A DNA stretch of 14,588 nt, taken from assembly GCA_964491015.1 (NCBI GenBank), contig CAZBEY010000049.1:1-14588 (forward strand), read 5' to 3'. Within the stretch, counting starts at the first letter, position 1. Every line of letters starts with the position of its first letter. Shown here piece after piece: positions 14,474-14,588 of the stretch. A model generated the notes under the pieces. The model was not told where the DNA came from, did not search any database, and saw nothing but the letters and a program-made list of their open reading frames with translations. Made by a program: the position numbers and the translations under genes. This DNA comes from JADFRD01 sp964491015 (lineage in GTDB: Bacteria > Fidelibacterota > Marinisomatia > Marinisomatales > TCS55).

Positions 14474-14588
14474 CAAAAATACCTGTATTTTATGAAATTT
14501 GCGGTTATTTCATTCAATGGAAATGTACTAATTTTTTACCCTTAAAAATGCACCGGTAGCTTCTGTCTTCGTTCAAAAATGAACTTCG

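Noticed and set aside
14514..14588. Open minus-strand frame entering from the right edge and ending at TGA 14514-14516
   Set aside because: Only about 24 codons with no recognisable sequence. It could be the tail of a neighbouring gene but cannot be supported from this window.

Overview
The window suits an AT-rich, Gram-negative bacterium. Diderm evidence is an Omp85/BamA-type barrel, a second outer-membrane barrel, and probable lipoproteins. Weak or absent Shine-Dalgarno sequences on many genes, periplasmic c-type cytochromes and the overall protein style suggest the FCB group, perhaps Candidatus Marinimicrobia (SAR406). That placement comes from recall of family sequences and was not computed.

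Layout. Positions 1-136 (minus strand) hold what looks like a decayed gene relic at the window edge, followed by a palindrome-rich non-coding block (243-308). The plus strand then carries tdh-kbl (threonine catabolism to glycine and acetyl-CoA); secD-secF (Sec translocon motor, with a good sigma70-like promoter before secD and a strong terminator after secF); an EamA/DMT exporter; and a tight run of ogt (DNA alkyl repair), a DUF502 membrane protein, a DAK2-DegV fusion and plsY. The last two plausibly form a lipid-entry module: the fusion carries a FakA-like kinase and a FakB-like fatty-acid-binding domain in one chain, which would make acyl-phosphate, the substrate of PlsY.

From 10211 to 14027 the minus strand carries a compact five-gene operon, the most interesting part of the window. 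In transcription order it encodes a monoheme cytochrome c (probable lipoprotein), a protein with an N-terminal CXXCH heme site fused to a predicted outer-membrane beta-barrel, a small diheme cytochrome of the reaction-centre cytochrome type, a probable lipoprotein of unknown function, and a one-POTRA Omp85-family barrel. Genes overlap by 17 and 4 bp or are separated by 9-10 bp. I read it as a candidate outer-membrane electron-transfer module with its own accessory lipoprotein and Omp85 factor. The parts are visible in sequence, but the joint function is inference.

Upstream of this operon is a separate minus-strand single-gene unit with its own promoter, strong ribosome binding site and terminator. 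It encodes a 75-residue basic protein made of two similar copies of a GYLY...GNV..R..MAR motif. No tRNA, rRNA, CRISPR array or insertion sequence was recognised.
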